Part shown: positions 26,551 through 33,808 of the stretch, one piece after another
Numbering within the stretch: the stretch's first letter is position 1
Layout: every line of letters starts with the position of its first letter
Origin: Gammaproteobacteria bacterium
GTDB taxonomy: Bacteria > Pseudomonadota > Gammaproteobacteria > Poriferisulfidales > Oxydemutatoraceae
Direction of reading: 5' to 3'
Assembly: GCA_028817225.1 (NCBI GenBank)
Contig: JAPPQC010000041.1
Coordinates: forward strand, 1-43,485
Length of the DNA: 43,485 nt
Made by a program: the position numbers and the translations under genes
Notes under the pieces: model-generated
The model's input: only the letters and a program-made list of their open reading frames with translations
Databases searched by the model: none
Told to the model about the DNA's origin: nothing

Positions 26551-26580
26551 ATTACACCACAAACCCCGAAAAGAGGGCAA
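26551..26580 (-). promoter_or_regulatory. Predicted promoter of precursor C
   Basis: On the minus strand TTGCCC (26580-26575) and TGTAAT (26556-26551) are 18 bp apart. The bases around the -10 (TGTGGTGTA) are shared with the promoter of precursor D. Confidence 0.6.
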
Positions 26581-26598
26581 TGACAAAGGTTTCTGAAC
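26581..26598 (-). promoter_or_regulatory. RiPP box 2 (GTTCAGAAACCTTTGTCA)
   Basis: On the minus strand the box directly abuts the -35 of precursor C. Its centre is about 46 bp before the inferred transcription start. Confidence 0.85.
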
Positions 26599-26613
26599 GC
26601 CATCAAGCACAAT

Positions 26614-26651
26614 AAAAAAGGCCGCGCCACCAGCGGGCGGCGGCGGCCTTT
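26614..26651 (-). terminator. Terminator of precursor D
   Basis: On the minus strand the stem AAAGGCCGC with GCGGCCTTT is followed by TTTATT. It lies between the precursor D stop and RiPP box 2, separating the two units. Confidence 0.85.
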
Positions 26652-26689
26652 GCGTGTGTGTTCCGCGCTCTGTGGTTGGCGCGTGGCGG

Positions 26690-26712
26690 CCTTAACCGGC
26701 GTGGCCGATTTT
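26690..26712 (-). pseudogene. Vestigial precursor 3' end
   Basis: On the minus strand ATCGGCCACGCCGGTTAAGG lies about 15 bp past the precursor D stop. It nearly equals the 3' end of precursor B (ATCGGCCACGCCAGTTAAGA), coding IGHAS and stop. It is probably a remnant of a lost tandem copy. Confidence 0.55.
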
Positions 26713-26725
26713 CCCTGAAGTTGGC

Positions 26726-27319
26726 TTACGAACCGTGGGCCACATTGACGGACTGGCTGCCGTCAAAAGCGCCCACTGCGGCAGCGATACCGACACCGAC
26801 ACCGGCAGCCACACCCACCGCCCCTATAACCTGGGCGGCAACCACAGCGCCCGCGATACACCAGCCCGCCACAATGGTGCCGAGGGTGGTCACAGTACCC
26901 GCACCGCCCCAGAGGGCGCCGATGCCGCAAATGACGGCGATTTTCGCCATCGCAAATGTTACCGATGTGGTGCAGATGACAAAAAACTCTCCGCCGGCGA
27001 TTTGTTCCAGTTCTGCCTCGGTTATTTTTTCCATCTCACAGTCCAGGTCCGGAAATTCCGGCACACAGATGTTCAGCGTGTCGGCGGTGTTCTGTACATA
27101 AGCCACCTTGAAGGAATCGAATTTATCTACGACTTCAGCCGTGCGCTTCTTAATCTCGGCACGGGCTTCCGGCGTTGTGTCCGGGTGTGTCAGGGTCTGC
27201 CCGAGCAGGACGGCTACGATTTCATTGGTCAGGGGAAGAGAGACACGCGCCACCGTCTTAAGCGCGATGCCGCTCACTTCCGTCTGCCCCGGAGGGCTGT
27301 TCATCGTTTGTGCGTCCAT
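26726..27319 (-). CDS. NHLP-type RiPP precursor D, hydrophobic core with cysteines
   Basis: The 197-residue protein has a leader (1-110) with VQNTADTLNICVPEFP and TEAELEQIAGG. The 87-residue core is hydrophobic and ends GAFDGSQSVNVAHGS. It is the only core with cysteines (three: in ICTT, VICGI and GWCIA) and tryptophans. The ATG at 27319 has GAGGAGG upstream, and the reading frame extension before it lies in the ribosome-binding region. It diverges from precursor E; each has its own box and promoter. The cysteines would be natural targets of the YcaO cyclodehydratase, but this is inference. Confidence 0.85.
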   Translation of the reverse strand: MDAQTMNSPPGQTEVSGIALKTVARVSLPLTNEIVAVLLGQTLTHPDTTPEARAEIKKRTAEVVDKFDSFKVAYVQNTADTLNICVPEFPDLDCEMEKITEAELEQIAGGEFFVICTTSVTFAMAKIAVICGIGALWGGAGTVTTLGTIVAGWCIAGAVVAAQVIGAVGVAAGVGVGIAAAVGAFDGSQSVNVAHGS

Positions 27320-27395
27320 TTTTTGCCTCCTCAATAAGGTCAATATTCTCGCGGCGACTACCAGGCGGGGTGGCCCGTAACCGGAATGCCATCAT

Positions 27396-27425
27396 ACTAC
27401 ACCACAGCGAACGGCCAAAGGTCAA
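27396..27425 (-). promoter_or_regulatory. Predicted promoter of precursor D
   Basis: On the minus strand TTGACC (27425-27420) and TGTAGT (27401-27396) are 18 bp apart, the same layout as for precursor C. Confidence 0.6.
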
Positions 27426-27428
27426 GCA

Positions 27429-27446
27429 TGACAAAGGTTTCTGAAC
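27429..27446 (-). promoter_or_regulatory. RiPP box 3 (GTTCAGAAACCTTTGTCA)
   Basis: Identical to boxes 2 and 4. It lies 3 bp before the -35 of precursor D, with its centre about 48 bp before the inferred start of transcription. Confidence 0.85.
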
Positions 27447-27625
27447 GCCCCGGGCGCAGGGGCGGTAACGGGCAAAAACAGCGGAAACAAGCCATTGCGC
27501 CATGCACACCCCCGCTCCCGGCGGATTGGCCGCCAAACCGGGGCGGTTGCCCTGCGGCGGTGGATGGCCGGCGGTTGCAGACGGCGGCAAACGGGTGCGA
27601 TGCGCCGTCGCCGGCGCGCCTGTCC

Positions 27626-27643
27626 GTTCAGAAACCTTTGTCA
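27626..27643 (+). promoter_or_regulatory. RiPP box 4 (GTTCAGAAACCTTTGTCA)
   Basis: Identical to boxes 2 and 3, on the plus strand before precursor E. It is 13 bp from the -35, about one helical turn further than the others. Confidence 0.85.
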
Positions 27644-27656
27644 ACGGGCAAAAAAC

Positions 27657-27684
27657 TTGACAGGGGGGAATGCGGGGGTAATCT
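27657..27684 (+). promoter_or_regulatory. Predicted promoter of precursor E
   Basis: TTGACA, a perfect -35, and TAATCT are separated by 16 bp. The pair lies 45 bp before the precursor E start. Confidence 0.7.
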
Positions 27685-27728
27685 GAATTACGACATTCCG
27701 ATTAACCCGATTAACACAGGAGTTCACG

Positions 27729-28094
27729 ATGGAAACAAAACAACAACTGCCCATGACGATGGAAATCGCTTCGGTGCTTTGTGCAAAGAGATGCTCCGAA
27801 GACAAGGCGTGGGCGCAAAAAGTCGAGTCAAATCCGGCCCAGGCGTTTGGCCCGGATTTTGACGCGAAAAACAGGATTGTTACGGTGAAAAACACCGCCG
27901 GCTCGCTGAACATCTGCGTGCCGGATTACAAGATGCTGAACGACGGCACGCTTGAACAGCTGGCAGACAAGCAGATGGCAGATGTCTCGGGCGGGCTTCT
28001 CTTTCTCGTCATACCCGCCATTCTCGCCGCAGCCCTCTCCGTACCGGCAGCGATTGCCGGCGGCGTCGCCGGCCACTACGCCGGTAATGACTGA
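27729..28094 (+). CDS. NHLP-type RiPP precursor E, short core
   Basis: The 121-residue protein is the clearest NHLP precursor: EDKAWAQKVESNPAQAF matches the first leader helix, VKNTAGSLNICVPDY the central strand, and ADKQMADVSGG the cleavage end. The 32-residue core (from residue 90) has LLFLVIPAILAAALS, two Pro, and a small-residue C-terminus ending AGHYAGND. It lacks the GAFD motif of the other four. An AGGAG site precedes the ATG. The short hydrophobic core may be a partner peptide of a two-component product; this is inference. Confidence 0.85.
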   Translation: METKQQLPMTMEIASVLCAKRCSEDKAWAQKVESNPAQAFGPDFDAKNRIVTVKNTAGSLNICVPDYKMLNDGTLEQLADKQMADVSGGLLFLVIPAILAAALSVPAAIAGGVAGHYAGND

Positions 28095-28099
28095 AAAAG

Positions 28100-28131
28100 A
28101 AGGCCGCGTCCCCGCCGGGAGCGCGGCCTTT
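28100..28131 (+). terminator. Terminator-like hairpin after precursor E
   Basis: The stem AAGGCCGCG with CGCGGCCTT is followed by only three T. It resembles the terminator of precursors A-B. Confidence 0.6.
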
Positions 28132-28159
28132 GAGCGGGGGCGTTTGGGCGGCCCCGCAA

Positions 28160-28315
28160 TCAGCGCACCAGGGCCTGACTGGCGAGGCTGACACCAACAG
28201 GGCTACCGGCGGCGCCGAAAGCGCCGATGTCCGCAACAATGCCGGCGCCGACGCCGACGCGCCGCGACACCGCAACGCGCCACAACGCGCGAATGACGCC
28301 ATGGATAACAACCAT
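28160..28315 (-). pseudogene. Remnant of a long-core RiPP precursor
   Basis: A 51-codon frame on the minus strand contains VGVGAGIVADIGAFGAAGS and GVSLASQALVR, aligned with the ends of precursors A-D (VGIAAGVGAFDSSQ, VNLAS). The leader and most of the core are missing. At the usual stop GCCAGTTAAG the bases read GCCAGTCAGG, so the TAA has become CAG and the frame runs four codons further. The 5' part begins inside the right arm of the inverted repeat, which apparently cut the gene. There is no Shine-Dalgarno sequence. Confidence 0.7.
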
Positions 28316-28496
28316 TGACCGTTCGTCGGAAAGTTTTTTCCGTTCGTCGGCAACATTCCCTTGTTATCTCACACACTTGCAATTTTTTCCGCCGAATGGC
28401 GCCTTTTCAATCCCTTGACACGCACAAAACCAATCCCCAATATGCATTCCGTCGCAGTTACTTTTGCAGACAACCATGACGCGCAGAAAAACAATG
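28283..28496 (-). repeat. 214-bp inverted repeat, right arm
   Basis: Partner of 25590-25803. It holds the promoter region and first seven codons (MTRRKTM) of the long coiled-coil gene. A further GACCGTTCGTCGG, a motif present twice in each arm, occurs at 29526 just past that gene. Confidence 0.92.
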
Positions 28497-29462
28497 CTCA
28501 CAGAAAGTCAGAACCTTGCGCAGGCGGGCATGCCGCCCGCCCAGGCCGAGGCTGTCGCAAAGGCCATCCACAACCTGGTTAATCCCCTCGCCCGGAAGGT
28601 GGAGGCCGGCACGGCGCTGCACCCGGAAGCCCTGAAAGAATTGCGCGGCGACATGGGCAAGCTGGGCGACAGATTGCAGGACAACATAGACAAGCTGGGT
28701 GACCGGCTGCAGGACAACATAGACAAGCAGGGCGACCGGTTGCAGGACAACATAGACCGGCAGGGCGAACGCATAGACAAGCTGGCCGACAGCATAGAGA
28801 AGCAGGGCGACAGATTGCAGGGCAATATAAACAGGCAGGGCGAGAGCATAGACAAGCTGGCCGACAGCATAGACAAGCAAGGCGACAGATTGCAGGGCAA
28901 TATAGACCGGCTGGCCGAGAGCATGAGTGAAGCGAATAAGGAATTGCAGGGCAATATAAACCGGCAGGGCGAGAGCATAGACAAGCTGGCTGACAGCATA
29001 GACAAGCAGGGTGACAGATTGCAGGGCAATATAGACCGGCTGGCCGAGAGCATGAGTGAAGCGAATAAGGAATTGCAGGACAACATAGACCGGCAGGGCG
29101 ACCGCATAGACAAGCAGGGCGACAGATTGCAGGGCAATATAGACCGGCTGGCCGAGAGCATGAGTAAAGCGAATAAGGAATTGCAGGGCAATATAAACCG
29201 GCAGGGCGAGAGCATGAGTGAGGCGAATAAAGAACTGCAGGGCAATATAGGCAAGCTGGTTGAGAGCATGCACAAGGCGCATATTGAGCAGATTGCCGCG
29301 ACGAACGATTCGCACAAAGAAGTCGTGAGCAAGATAAACGGCCTGAACGCTGAATTGGCGGAAACCAAAGGAGAGTTCAGAGGCTCAAAATGGGTTTTGG
29401 CGGGAATTTTGGTGGCCGTGGCCGGCGCCGCGGCCAAATACATATTTTTCCAGGCCTGGTGA
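28476..29462 (+). CDS. Repeat-rich coiled-coil protein with C-terminal membrane helix
   Basis: The 328-residue protein begins MTRRKTMLTESQ and has the same N-terminal helical pair as its 80-residue paralogue (AQAGMPPAQAEAVAKAI). Residues about 55-275 are a long coiled coil made of 11- and 14-residue units such as GDRLQDNIDKQ, DKLADSI and LAESMSEANKEL, nearly identical at DNA level. The C-terminus has one membrane helix (WVLAGILVAVAGAAAKYIFF). It resembles an expanded DUF1640-type protein. The function is unknown; a rod anchored in the membrane is likely. A terminator follows. An ATG at 28494 is another possible start. Confidence 0.75.
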   Translation: MTRRKTMLTESQNLAQAGMPPAQAEAVAKAIHNLVNPLARKVEAGTALHPEALKELRGDMGKLGDRLQDNIDKLGDRLQDNIDKQGDRLQDNIDRQGERIDKLADSIEKQGDRLQGNINRQGESIDKLADSIDKQGDRLQGNIDRLAESMSEANKELQGNINRQGESIDKLADSIDKQGDRLQGNIDRLAESMSEANKELQDNIDRQGDRIDKQGDRLQGNIDRLAESMSKANKELQGNINRQGESMSEANKELQGNIGKLVESMHKAHIEQIAATNDSHKEVVSKINGLNAELAETKGEFRGSKWVLAGILVAVAGAAAKYIFFQAW

Positions 29463-29489
29463 GTGCCGGGCGGCAGTCGCACCGGTTGA

Positions 29490-29516
29490 AAGGGCCGCCT
29501 TCGGGCGGCCTTTTTT
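29490..29516 (+). terminator. Terminator of the coiled-coil gene
   Basis: The stem GGCCGCC with GGCGGCC around a TTCG tetraloop is followed by six T, about 30 bp past the stop. Confidence 0.93.
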
Positions 29517-29601
29517 ATTGGCCGGGACCGTTCGTCGGCCAAACGGGCGCGTTGGTCGGGCGCGGTGTGTGGGCGCCGGTGTTCTGCGCTGTAATCCGGC
29601 G

Positions 29602-30300
29602 ATGGAAAAGTGTTTGTTCCGGTTTGGCTTGCGGCGTTTCCGCGCTGCGGCGTTGCGGTGTTGTGTGCGGTGTTCACACCCGGCGTCATCGCCGGTTTCT
29701 GTGTCGCGCGTTGCGGCGTTGCGTCGTTGTGTTCGGCGTTCATCGGCGGGCGGGTTTACGCTGCTGGAATTGCTGCTGGTGTTGTCGCTGGCGGCGGTGT
29801 TTGTTACCGCGGTCGCCGGGTTTCAGGCCGACTGGAAACGGCGGCATCAACTGGACGAGCGGGTCGGGGCGCTGGCCGCCGCGGTTCGGTTCGCCCGCAG
29901 TTACGCGATGGTGTCGGGCGCGCGCACCGTCGTCTGCAAGAGCGCCGACGGCGCCGCCTGCGGCGGCGACGGCTACGAGGGCGGCTGGCTGATTTTCGCC
30001 GAGAACGCGGCGACGAAGAACGGCAAACCCGACACCGGCGAACGCCGCCTGCGCGCCCGCCGCAATGCGCGCGCCGCAGGTGTCACCATCCGCTCCAACA
30101 CCTTTGTCAATTACATCGCCTACGACGCGCGCGGGCGCTCCAACCGCGCCGGGCGCTTTGTCGCCTGCACCGACGGCGCCGTGCGCGGCGCAAAGGCGCT
30201 GGTCATCAGCCGCACCGGACGCCTGCGCTTCGCCGCCGACAGCGACGGCGACGGCATTATTGAGGTCGGCAATGACAACATTGAAAACTGCCTGCTGTGA
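29602..30300 (+). CDS. Type IV pilus minor pilin, FimT/GspH-like
   Basis: The prepilin motif SSAGG|FTLLELLLVLSLAAVF marks a type IV pilin-like protein, and the body (FARSYAMVSGARTVVCKS, GWLIFAE, the final GVTIRSNTF region) fits the GspH/FimT domain. It would be cleaved by PilD and incorporated at the pilus tip. The start is uncertain: ATG at 29602 gives a leader of about 50 residues, whereas GTG at 29701 gives a normal 17-residue leader. The stretch between has degenerate repeats of GCGTTGCGG. The next gene overlaps by 29 bp. Confidence 0.8.
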   Translation: MEKCLFRFGLRRFRAAALRCCVRCSHPASSPVSVSRVAALRRCVRRSSAGGFTLLELLLVLSLAAVFVTAVAGFQADWKRRHQLDERVGALAAAVRFARSYAMVSGARTVVCKSADGAACGGDGYEGGWLIFAENAATKNGKPDTGERRLRARRNARAAGVTIRSNTFVNYIAYDARGRSNRAGRFVACTDGAVRGAKALVISRTGRLRFAADSDGDGIIEVGNDNIENCLL

Positions 30301-30832
30301 CGCCCGCCGCGCCCGCCGTGCGTCGCGTGCGTCCGGAGTTGCGCGCTGCGGCGGTTACGGCATGATGGAACTGCTGGTCGCGCTGGCGCTGGCGGGCGCC
30401 GGTCTGTTCGGTTTCGCGCAAATGCAATACCAGGCGCTGCTGGTCGGGCGCGAGCAGACGGCGCGCCTGCACGGCCTGATGCTGTTTGATGAAATCGCCG
30501 CCCACCTGCGCGCCGCAGGCGCCGCCACCGGCAGCGTCAGCGATTACGCCGCCGACTACGACGACACCGCGCAAAGCACGCCCGACTGCCGCGCCGCCGC
30601 CTGCACCGAAGCGGCGTTCGCGCGGTTTCAGGTGGCGCAGTGGAAATGCCGCGCCGCCGGCGCCTCGTGCGGCAACCCGGGCGCGCGGTTGTCGTCGCAA
30701 CTGATGATAAAAATCAACGGCGGCGCTTTCACACTGCGCCTGAAATGGAAAAACGCCGCCGGCAAAGAGCGCACCATCGAGAGAAACGGAACCTGGCGTA
30801 TAATCACGCCCGCCCCGGTGCAAAAAGAATGA
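30272..30832 (+). CDS. Type IV pilus minor pilin, PilV-like
   Basis: The 186-residue protein has a leader of about 30 residues, a cleavage site GGYG|MMELLVALALAGAGLFGFAQ and a Cys-containing globular part (STPDCRAAACTEAAF, WKCRAAGASCGN). This fits PilV-type minor pilins. It overlaps the FimT-like gene by 29 bp and the hspQ start by 4 bp. Only two pilin genes are here; no assembly ATPase or platform gene is in the window. Confidence 0.75.
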   Translation: MTTLKTACCDARRARRASRASGVARCGGYGMMELLVALALAGAGLFGFAQMQYQALLVGREQTARLHGLMLFDEIAAHLRAAGAATGSVSDYAADYDDTAQSTPDCRAAACTEAAFARFQVAQWKCRAAGASCGNPGARLSSQLMIKINGGAFTLRLKWKNAAGKERTIERNGTWRIITPAPVQKE

Positions 30833-31137
30833 AGGACGCGCATTTTTCAATCGGCGAGGTGGTGCGGCACAGGATGTTCGGCTACCACGGCGTCATCTGC
30901 GATGTGGACCCGGTGTTCATGGCGCCCGGTGAATGGTACGAACGGGTGGCGAAATCAAGGCCGCCGAAAGACCGCCCCTGGTATCATGTGCTGGTGGACG
31001 GCCAGCCGGCGCAGACCTATGTCGCCGAGCGCAACCTGGAACCCTGCGAGAGCCGCCCCATCCGGCACCCGCTGGTGGACCAGTATTTCGCGGAATACAA
31101 GGGCGGGCGCTATGTCCCGCGCCACCTGAAGACCTGA
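30829..31137 (+). CDS. hspQ: Heat shock protein HspQ
   Basis: The 102-residue protein is of the HspQ/YccV (hemimethylated-DNA-binding fold) family: FSIGEVVRHRMFGYHGVICDVDP, PWYHVLVDG and YVAERNLEP are typical. In E. coli HspQ is a specificity factor for Lon protease. The ATG at 30829 overlaps the upstream TGA. A TATAAT at 30799 inside the upstream gene could give its own promoter, although no -35 is clear. It converges with metW. Confidence 0.9.
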   Translation: MKDAHFSIGEVVRHRMFGYHGVICDVDPVFMAPGEWYERVAKSRPPKDRPWYHVLVDGQPAQTYVAERNLEPCESRPIRHPLVDQYFAEYKGGRYVPRHLKT

Positions 31138-31143
31138 CGCCGT

Positions 31144-31740
31144 TCAGCCGCGCCCGAGGCGGTAAATCGCAATCTCGCCCATCAGGTTGGGCAGCAGGCG
31201 CGCGCCGATTGAGGCGCGGTGGTTGTGGTCCACCGTCGTGCGCTGCAAGCGCCGGATGTTTTTGCTGCGGCACAGCGCCTCAAAGTCGCGTATCGTGCAC
31301 AGGTGAATGTTGGCGGTGTCGTACCACGCGGCGGGCAGCGCGCGCGTGACCGGCATATTCCCGCCCAGCAGCATCTGCATGCGGTTGCGCCAGTGCCCCA
31401 TGTTGGGAAAGGTCACAATCGCCTCCTTGCCGACGCGCAGCATTTCATCCAGCAGCAGGTCGGGGCGGCGCATGGCCTGAAGCGCCTGCGTCATCACCAC
31501 ATAATCAAAACTGCGGTCGTCAAAGTCGTCGCGCAGCCCCTCGTCAAGGTCAATCTGTATGACGCCGACGCCGCGCTCGATGCAGCGCACGATGTTGTCG
31601 TCGTCAATCTCAAGGCCGAGGCCGGCGATGTTGCGGTCGCGTTGCAGCGACCACAGCAGTTCGCCGTCGCCGCAGCCGAGGTCCAGCACGCGCGAGTCCG
31701 GCTTGATCCAGTCGCGGATGATTTCAAGGTCCGGGCGCAT
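31144..31740 (-). CDS. metW: Methionine biosynthesis protein MetW
   Basis: The 198-residue protein has a SAM-binding fold start VLDLGCGDGELL and the MetW segments DYVVMTQALQAM and TFPNMGHWRNR. It is partner of MetX in methionine synthesis in many proteobacteria; its exact role is not settled. The ATG at 31740 overlaps the metX stop (TGATG), so translation is coupled; a GTG codon lies directly before it. Confidence 0.95.
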   Translation of the reverse strand: MRPDLEIIRDWIKPDSRVLDLGCGDGELLWSLQRDRNIAGLGLEIDDDNIVRCIERGVGVIQIDLDEGLRDDFDDRSFDYVVMTQALQAMRRPDLLLDEMLRVGKEAIVTFPNMGHWRNRMQMLLGGNMPVTRALPAAWYDTANIHLCTIRDFEALCRSKNIRRLQRTTVDHNHRASIGARLLPNLMGEIAIYRLGRG

Positions 31741-32879
31741 CACACGCCCGCCAGTATCTGGCTGGTGTAGGCGTCCAACACCGCGAGGTATTGCGGCACC
31801 GGCATCAGGAACGCATCGTGCCCCTGGTGCGCCTTGACGGTGCAGTAACTGGCCTGCTTGCCGGCCTGCACCAGCGCGCGCGTGATTTCGCGCGAGCGCG
31901 CCGGCGGGAAACGCCAGTCGGTTGTGAACGACACCACCAGAAAGCGCGCCGCGGTGCGCGCGAAGGCGGCGGCGAGGTCGCCGCCGAAGTCCGCCGCCGG
32001 GTCGAAGTAATCCAGCGCCTTGGTCATCAGCAGGTAGGTGTTGGCGTCAAAGCGGTTGGTGAAAGACTCGCCCTGGTGGCGCAGGTAACTCTCAACCTGA
32101 AACTCAATGTCAAAGTTGAAGTTCAACTTGCCTTCCTTCAGGTCGCGCCCGAACTTGTCGCGCATGGCGTCGTCGGACAGGTAGGTGATGTGGCCGAGCA
32201 TGCGCGCCAGCATCAGGCCCTTCTTCGGCGCCGGCTGGTCGTAATAGCGCCCGCCGTTGAAGTCGGCGTCGGAGACGATGGCCTGGCGCGCCACCTCGTT
32301 GAAGGCGATGTTCTGCGCCGACAGTTTCGGCGCCGCCGCAATCAGCAGCGCGTGCGCGAGGCGGTCGGGGTAATCAATCGCCCACTGCATCGCCTGCATT
32401 CCGCCGAGGCTGCCGCCGATAACCGCCGCCCAGCGCGTGATGCCGAGCGCGTCGGCCAGCAGTTTCTGGCTTCTGACCCAGTCGCGCACGGTGACGATGG
32501 GAAAGTCCGAGGCATAGAGTTCGCCGGTTTCCGGGTTGGCCGTGTTCGGCCCGGTGCTGCCCTTGCAGCCGCCGAGGTTGTTCGGGCAGACGACGAAAAA
32601 CTCGTCGGTGTTGAACGGCTTGCCGGGGCCGATGCAACTGTCCCACCAGCCGGGCTTGGCGTCGTCCATGCTGTGGTAGCCGGCGGCGTGCTGGTCGCTC
32701 GACAGCGCGTGGCAAATCAGCAGCGCGTTGGAGCGCTCGTCGTTCAGCGTGCCGTAGGTCTCGTAGGCCAGCGTAAAGCCGGGCAGTTCACGCCCGCAAT
32801 CCAGCGCCAGCGGGCCGTCAAAAGTCCGGTAGCGGGTCTCGACAAGGCCGACCGAGTCGGCGGGAATGGAGTCTGGCAT
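31740..32879 (-). CDS. metX: Homoserine O-acyltransferase
   Basis: The enzyme acylates L-homoserine (acetyl- or succinyl-CoA; the specificity cannot be read with certainty) in methionine synthesis. The 379-residue alpha/beta-hydrolase has the nucleophile S157 in GGSLGG, the catalytic Asp in FTTDWRFPP, and the His in [19 protein letters not shown] and [10 protein letters not shown] are family marks. metW follows in an operon. TAGAAT ends 6 nt before the ATG, which points to a leaderless transcript. Confidence 0.95.
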   Translation of the reverse strand: MPDSIPADSVGLVETRYRTFDGPLALDCGRELPGFTLAYETYGTLNDERSNALLICHALSSDQHAAGYHSMDDAKPGWWDSCIGPGKPFNTDEFFVVCPNNLGGCKGSTGPNTANPETGELYASDFPIVTVRDWVRSQKLLADALGITRWAAVIGGSLGGMQAMQWAIDYPDRLAHALLIAAAPKLSAQNIAFNEVARQAIVSDADFNGGRYYDQPAPKKGLMLARMLGHITYLSDDAMRDKFGRDLKEGKLNFNFDIEFQVESYLRHQGESFTNRFDANTYLLMTKALDYFDPAADFGGDLAAAFARTAARFLVVSFTTDWRFPPARSREITRALVQAGKQASYCTVKAHQGHDAFLMPVPQYLAVLDAYTSQILAGV

Positions 32880-32885
32880 GGGCGT

Positions 32886-32891
32886 ATTCTA
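32886..32891 (-). promoter_or_regulatory. metX -10 element next to start codon
   Basis: TAGAAT on the minus strand is followed by ACGCCC and then the metX ATG. No -35 hexamer is visible. Confidence 0.5.
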
Positions 32892-32980
32892 TCGGCAAAT
32901 CGCCCGTCGCGCCGCCGCATTATTCGCGCTGCGCGCCCCGCAAGGCGCGGCCTTTCTGCATCCGCGCCGCCGCTGCCGCG

Positions 32981-33808
32981 TTATTCGCGCTCTGCGGCCC
33001 TCGCCGCGAACACCAGAATCTCGTAACTGGCGGCGACCAGGCCGCGCACGCCGAAGCGGCGCTGGTAGTGTTGTTTCATCGCGCGCAGCGCCGCCGGTGT
33101 GGTCAGGCCGCGGCGGGCGGCGGTGTGGCGGTTGGTGGCGCCGCTGCTTTTCAGTTGTTGCAGCAGTTCGCCGACGCCGCGGTGGTGCACCACCTCCAGT
33201 TGGCGCGTGAAGAGTTTTACATCAAAGCCGCGCGCCCGCAGCATCTTCTTCAGGTCGGCGCCGCCGGGAAACTCCAGTGTGTGGCCGTAGCGGTCGGCGG
33301 CGGCCCAACTTTGCCTGAGTTCGTGCAGCGTTTTCGGCCCGTAGGTCGAGAACAGCAGCCAGCCGCCGCCGCGCATCAGGCGGCGGAACTGCCCGAACAG
33401 GCCGCCCGGCTCGTCGCACCACTGCACCAGCGAACTGGAATACACCAGGTCAAAGACGCCGTCGCCGAACGGCGGGCGCTCGGCGTCGGCGCAGACAAAG
33501 TGCGATGCGCTGTCGCAGCCGCGCGCGGCGCGGCGCACCATTTGCGGCGCGAAATCAAGGCCGACGATGAGCGCGCGCGGGAAACGGCTGCGAAGCAGGC
33601 GCACGCCGTAGCCGGTGCCGGCGCCGGCGTCGAGAATGGCGCGCGGGCGGTGTTCCAGTCGCGGCGACAGGCGATCGCAGACTTCAATCAGGTCGCAGGC
33701 GATTCTCTGTTGCAGCGCGCTGTGGGCGTCGTATTCCGCCGCCGCGCGGTCAAACGACCGGCGCACCGCCTGCTTGTTGATTGAGGGGCGTTTTGGAACG
33801 ACTTTCAT
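32981..33808 (-). CDS. bioC: Malonyl-ACP O-methyltransferase BioC
   Basis: BioC methylates malonyl-ACP to start pimeloyl synthesis for biotin. The 275-residue protein has the SAM motif ILDAGAGTGYGVRLL, FDLVYSSSLVQWC and GWLLFSTYGPKTLHELRQ, typical of BioC. The N-terminus (VRRSFDRAAAEYDAHSALQQRIA in outline) is also family-like. The ATG at 33808 overlaps the bioH stop (ATGA). A weak direct repeat around TTATTCGCGCT lies past its stop. Confidence 0.93.
   Translation of the reverse strand: MKVVPKRPSINKQAVRRSFDRAAAEYDAHSALQQRIACDLIEVCDRLSPRLEHRPRAILDAGAGTGYGVRLLRSRFPRALIVGLDFAPQMVRRAARGCDSASHFVCADAERPPFGDGVFDLVYSSSLVQWCDEPGGLFGQFRRLMRGGGWLLFSTYGPKTLHELRQSWAAADRYGHTLEFPGGADLKKMLRARGFDVKLFTRQLEVVHHRGVGELLQQLKSSGATNRHTAARRGLTTPAALRAMKQHYQRRFGVRGLVAASYEILVFAARAAERE

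Noticed and set aside
25590..28496. Insertion sequence or composite transposon bounded by the inverted repeat
   Set aside because: No transposase or target duplication is seen, and the arms contain gene starts, so a duplicated segment explains it better.
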